A stretch of 64,000 nucleotides of DNA from assembly GCF_000684975.1 (NCBI RefSeq), contig NZ_BAXZ01000012.1, positions 1 through 64,000 on the forward strand, read 5' to 3'. Within the stretch, counting starts at the first letter, position 1. Each line of letters starts with the position of its first letter. The position numbers were made by a program, and so were the translations under genes. The notes beneath the pieces are model-generated. The model saw only the letters and a program-made list of their open reading frames with translations, was not told where the DNA came from and did not search any database. This DNA is from Paraburkholderia acidipaludis NBRC 101816 (GTDB lineage: Bacteria; Pseudomonadota; Gammaproteobacteria; Burkholderiales; Burkholderiaceae). This document shows positions 62,597 to 64,000 of this stretch, piece after piece.

Positions 62597-62631
62597 CACA
62601 AAGGCGCGCACCGGACGTGCGCGCCTTTGTG
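62597..62631. terminator. 15-bp perfect hairpin downstream of parC
   Basis: CACAAAGGCGCGCAC pairs fully with GTGCGCGCCTTTGTG around a 5-base loop, 32 bases after the parC stop. The minus strand has no T-run after it, so the hairpin may act with Rho or protect the 3' end. Confidence 0.55.
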
Positions 62632-62662
62632 ACTGCTTTTGAAGACATTCGCGCCCCGCGCC

Positions 62663-64000
62663 TTACTGCGGCAACACCGGACGCAACGCCACGACCTGCT
62701 TGAGCTTCGAATCCGGCGTGCGGCCCTTGCGGGCACGCTTGCCGATCTGCGGCGCGAGCACCGCGCCCGCCATCAGGTCTTCGCCCGGTTTGCCGCCGCG
62801 GCCCGCGCCGATCAGCACCACGCCCGCCGCGCTGATGGCGAGCGCCTGCGTGAGCTTTTCATTATCGTCAAGCTGCATCAGGATGACACCGCGGCCGCCG
62901 GCGGAAAGCGTTTTCATCTCGTCGAGGCCGAACACGAGCAGACGCCCGCCCGACGAAAGACACGCCACCTGGATCGCGCCCGGCAGCATCGGCATCGGCG
63001 CGAGCGGCAAGGCGCCCTCGTCGATGGTCATGAACGCCTTGCCCGCCTTCACGCGGCTCACCATGTCGCCGATCTTCGCGATGAAGCCGAAGCCGTTGCT
63101 CGACGCCAGCAGCAGTTGCTGCTCCGCGTTCGCGGCGAAGTAGTGCAGCAGATGCGTGCCCGCTTCGAGCTCGATGAGCGACGTCACCGGCACACCGTCG
63201 CCGCGCCCGCCCGGCAGTTGCGCAACCGCGACCGAATAGACGCGGCCGTTGCTGCCCCACGCGATCAGCGTGTCGGGCGTGCGGCACAGGAAAGTGGCGT
63301 AGAGGCCGTCGCCGGCCTTGAACGTGAAGCTCTGCGGATCGAGGCCATGGCCCTTGAGCGCACGCACCCAGCCCTTCTGCGAGACGACCACGGTAACGGG
63401 CTCGTCCACGACGCGCACTTCGAACGTCGCGCGCTTTTCCTGCTGGATCAGTGTGCGGCGGTCGTCGCCGTACTGCTTCGCGTCGCCTTCGATCTCCTTC
63501 ACGATGAGGCGCTTCATCGACGACTCGTTCGCGAGCAGCTCTTCGAGCTTCGCCTTCTCGTCGCGCAACTCTTCGAGCTCCTTCTCGATCTTGATCTTCT
63601 CGAGCCGCGCCAACTGACGCAGACGGATTTCGAGAATGTCTTCCGCCTGGCGCTCGGAAAGCCCGAACGCGCTCATGAGCGCGCTCTTCGGCTCGTCCGA
63701 CTCGCGGATGATGCGAATGACCTCGTCGATATTGAGGAAGACGATCATCCGCCCTTCGAGGATATGGATGCGGTCGTCGACCTTCGTCAGGCGGTGCTGC
63801 GTGCGGCGCGTGACGGTGGCGAAGCGGAAGCCGATCCACTCGCCCAGGATCTCGCTCACGCCCTTCTGGCGCGGGCGCCCATCGGCGCCGATCATCACGA
63901 GATTCAGCGAGGCGTTCGATTCGAGGCTCGTGTTGGCAAGCAGCGAATTCACGAACTCGGCCTGGTCGATGCGGCTCGTCTTCGGCTCGAACACGATGCG
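62663..64000 (-). CDS. parC: DNA topoisomerase IV subunit A, C-terminal part (window-truncated)
   Basis: About 445 residues of the ParC C-terminal part are present; the active-site tyrosine domain lies beyond the window edge. The visible part contains FNIDEVIRIIRESDEPKSAL-like gate helices (here FLNIDEVIRIIRE), a long coiled-coil (RQLARLEKIKIEKELEELRDE) and a C-terminal DNA-wrapping beta-pinwheel (VVSQKGWVRALKGHG, ASSNGFGFIAKIGD, GGRGVILMQL). These repeats, and the lack of a GyrA box, favour ParC over GyrA. It should decatenate daughter chromosomes with ParE. Confidence 0.88.
   Translation of the reverse strand, partial: RIVFEPKTSRIDQAEFVNSLLANTSLESNASLNLVMIGADGRPRQKGVSEILGEWIGFRFATVTRRTQHRLTKVDDRIHILEGRMIVFLNIDEVIRIIRESDEPKSALMSAFGLSERQAEDILEIRLRQLARLEKIKIEKELEELRDEKAKLEELLANESSMKRLIVKEIEGDAKQYGDDRRTLIQQEKRATFEVRVVDEPVTVVVSQKGWVRALKGHGLDPQSFTFKAGDGLYATFLCRTPDTLIAWGSNGRVYSVAVAQLPGGRGDGVPVTSLIELEAGTHLLHYFAANAEQQLLLASSNGFGFIAKIGDMVSRVKAGKAFMTIDEGALPLAPMPMLPGAIQVACLSSGGRLLVFGLDEMKTLSAGGRGVILMQLDDNEKLTQALAISAAGVVLIGAGRGGKPGEDLMAGAVLAPQIGKRARKGRTPDSKLKQVVALRPVLPQ

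Overview
The window is a high-GC, densely packed stretch of a betaproteobacterial chromosome. Gene order and protein types (msbA, waaE-like glycosyltransferase, dnaE; a Cys-type intracellular PHB depolymerase; RsxB beside nth; two small c-type cytochromes; a waaE/phaZ/benE background) point to the family Burkholderiaceae, most likely the Burkholderia/Paraburkholderia group. This is judged from protein resemblance only. No rRNA, tRNA, CRISPR array, prophage or insertion sequence was recognised. Most long open frames opposite real genes are GC-driven shadows and are left out.

Region 1 (1-9.5 kb) holds cell-envelope and core information genes: msbA (-) facing away from two translationally coupled glycosyltransferases (+), then dnaE (-), the tRNA-modification pair trhO and gluQ (+), and a shared bidirectional terminator. 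Region 2 (9.5-17 kb) has rhlE with a long repeat-bearing leader, an aldehyde dehydrogenase and an acetolactate-synthase-like TPP enzyme, an MliC-type lysozyme inhibitor behind purT, and a META-domain lipoprotein. Region 3 (17-26.6 kb) has an unusually long-linker FtsK, an exported lactonase-like beta-propeller, a 49-residue membrane peptide, a GH15 glucanase/trehalase-type enzyme and a PHB depolymerase with a near-perfect palindrome upstream; the last two suggest reserve-carbon mobilisation.

Region 4 (26.6-39.5 kb): a TetR regulator divergent from rsxB-nth, DUF1841, two monohaem cytochromes c, a MoxR/VWA pair, a BenE-type transporter, transaldolase, a VOC protein, an FUSC-type membrane protein, and a DUF3311/sodium-solute-symporter pair.

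Region 5 (39.5-46 kb) looks the most accessory. It carries a three-gene, ATGA-overlapped cassette consisting of a bitopic beta-domain protein, a membrane-anchored ClpB-D2-like AAA+ unfoldase with intact pore loop, and an anchored protein with an unrecognised periplasmic domain. It also holds a spermidine-synthase-like protein, a TonB/TolA-C-like lipoprotein and a HigB/HigA-type toxin-antitoxin pair with an AT-rich promoter. The cassette is my best candidate for an undescribed system.

Region 6 (45.7-64 kb): deoxyinosine-type DNA glycosylase and ubiC, htpG, then a MocR-regulator/EamA-exporter/aminotransferase/Rid/PhzF cluster controlled through four evenly spaced direct repeats, a dual GGDEF-EAL protein, and a three-gene acetylpolyamine-amidohydrolase/M20 amidase/MHS-transporter operon divergent from a LysR regulator with a clear inverted-repeat operator over the operon's -35 box. 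CopD and the 3' part of parC close the window.
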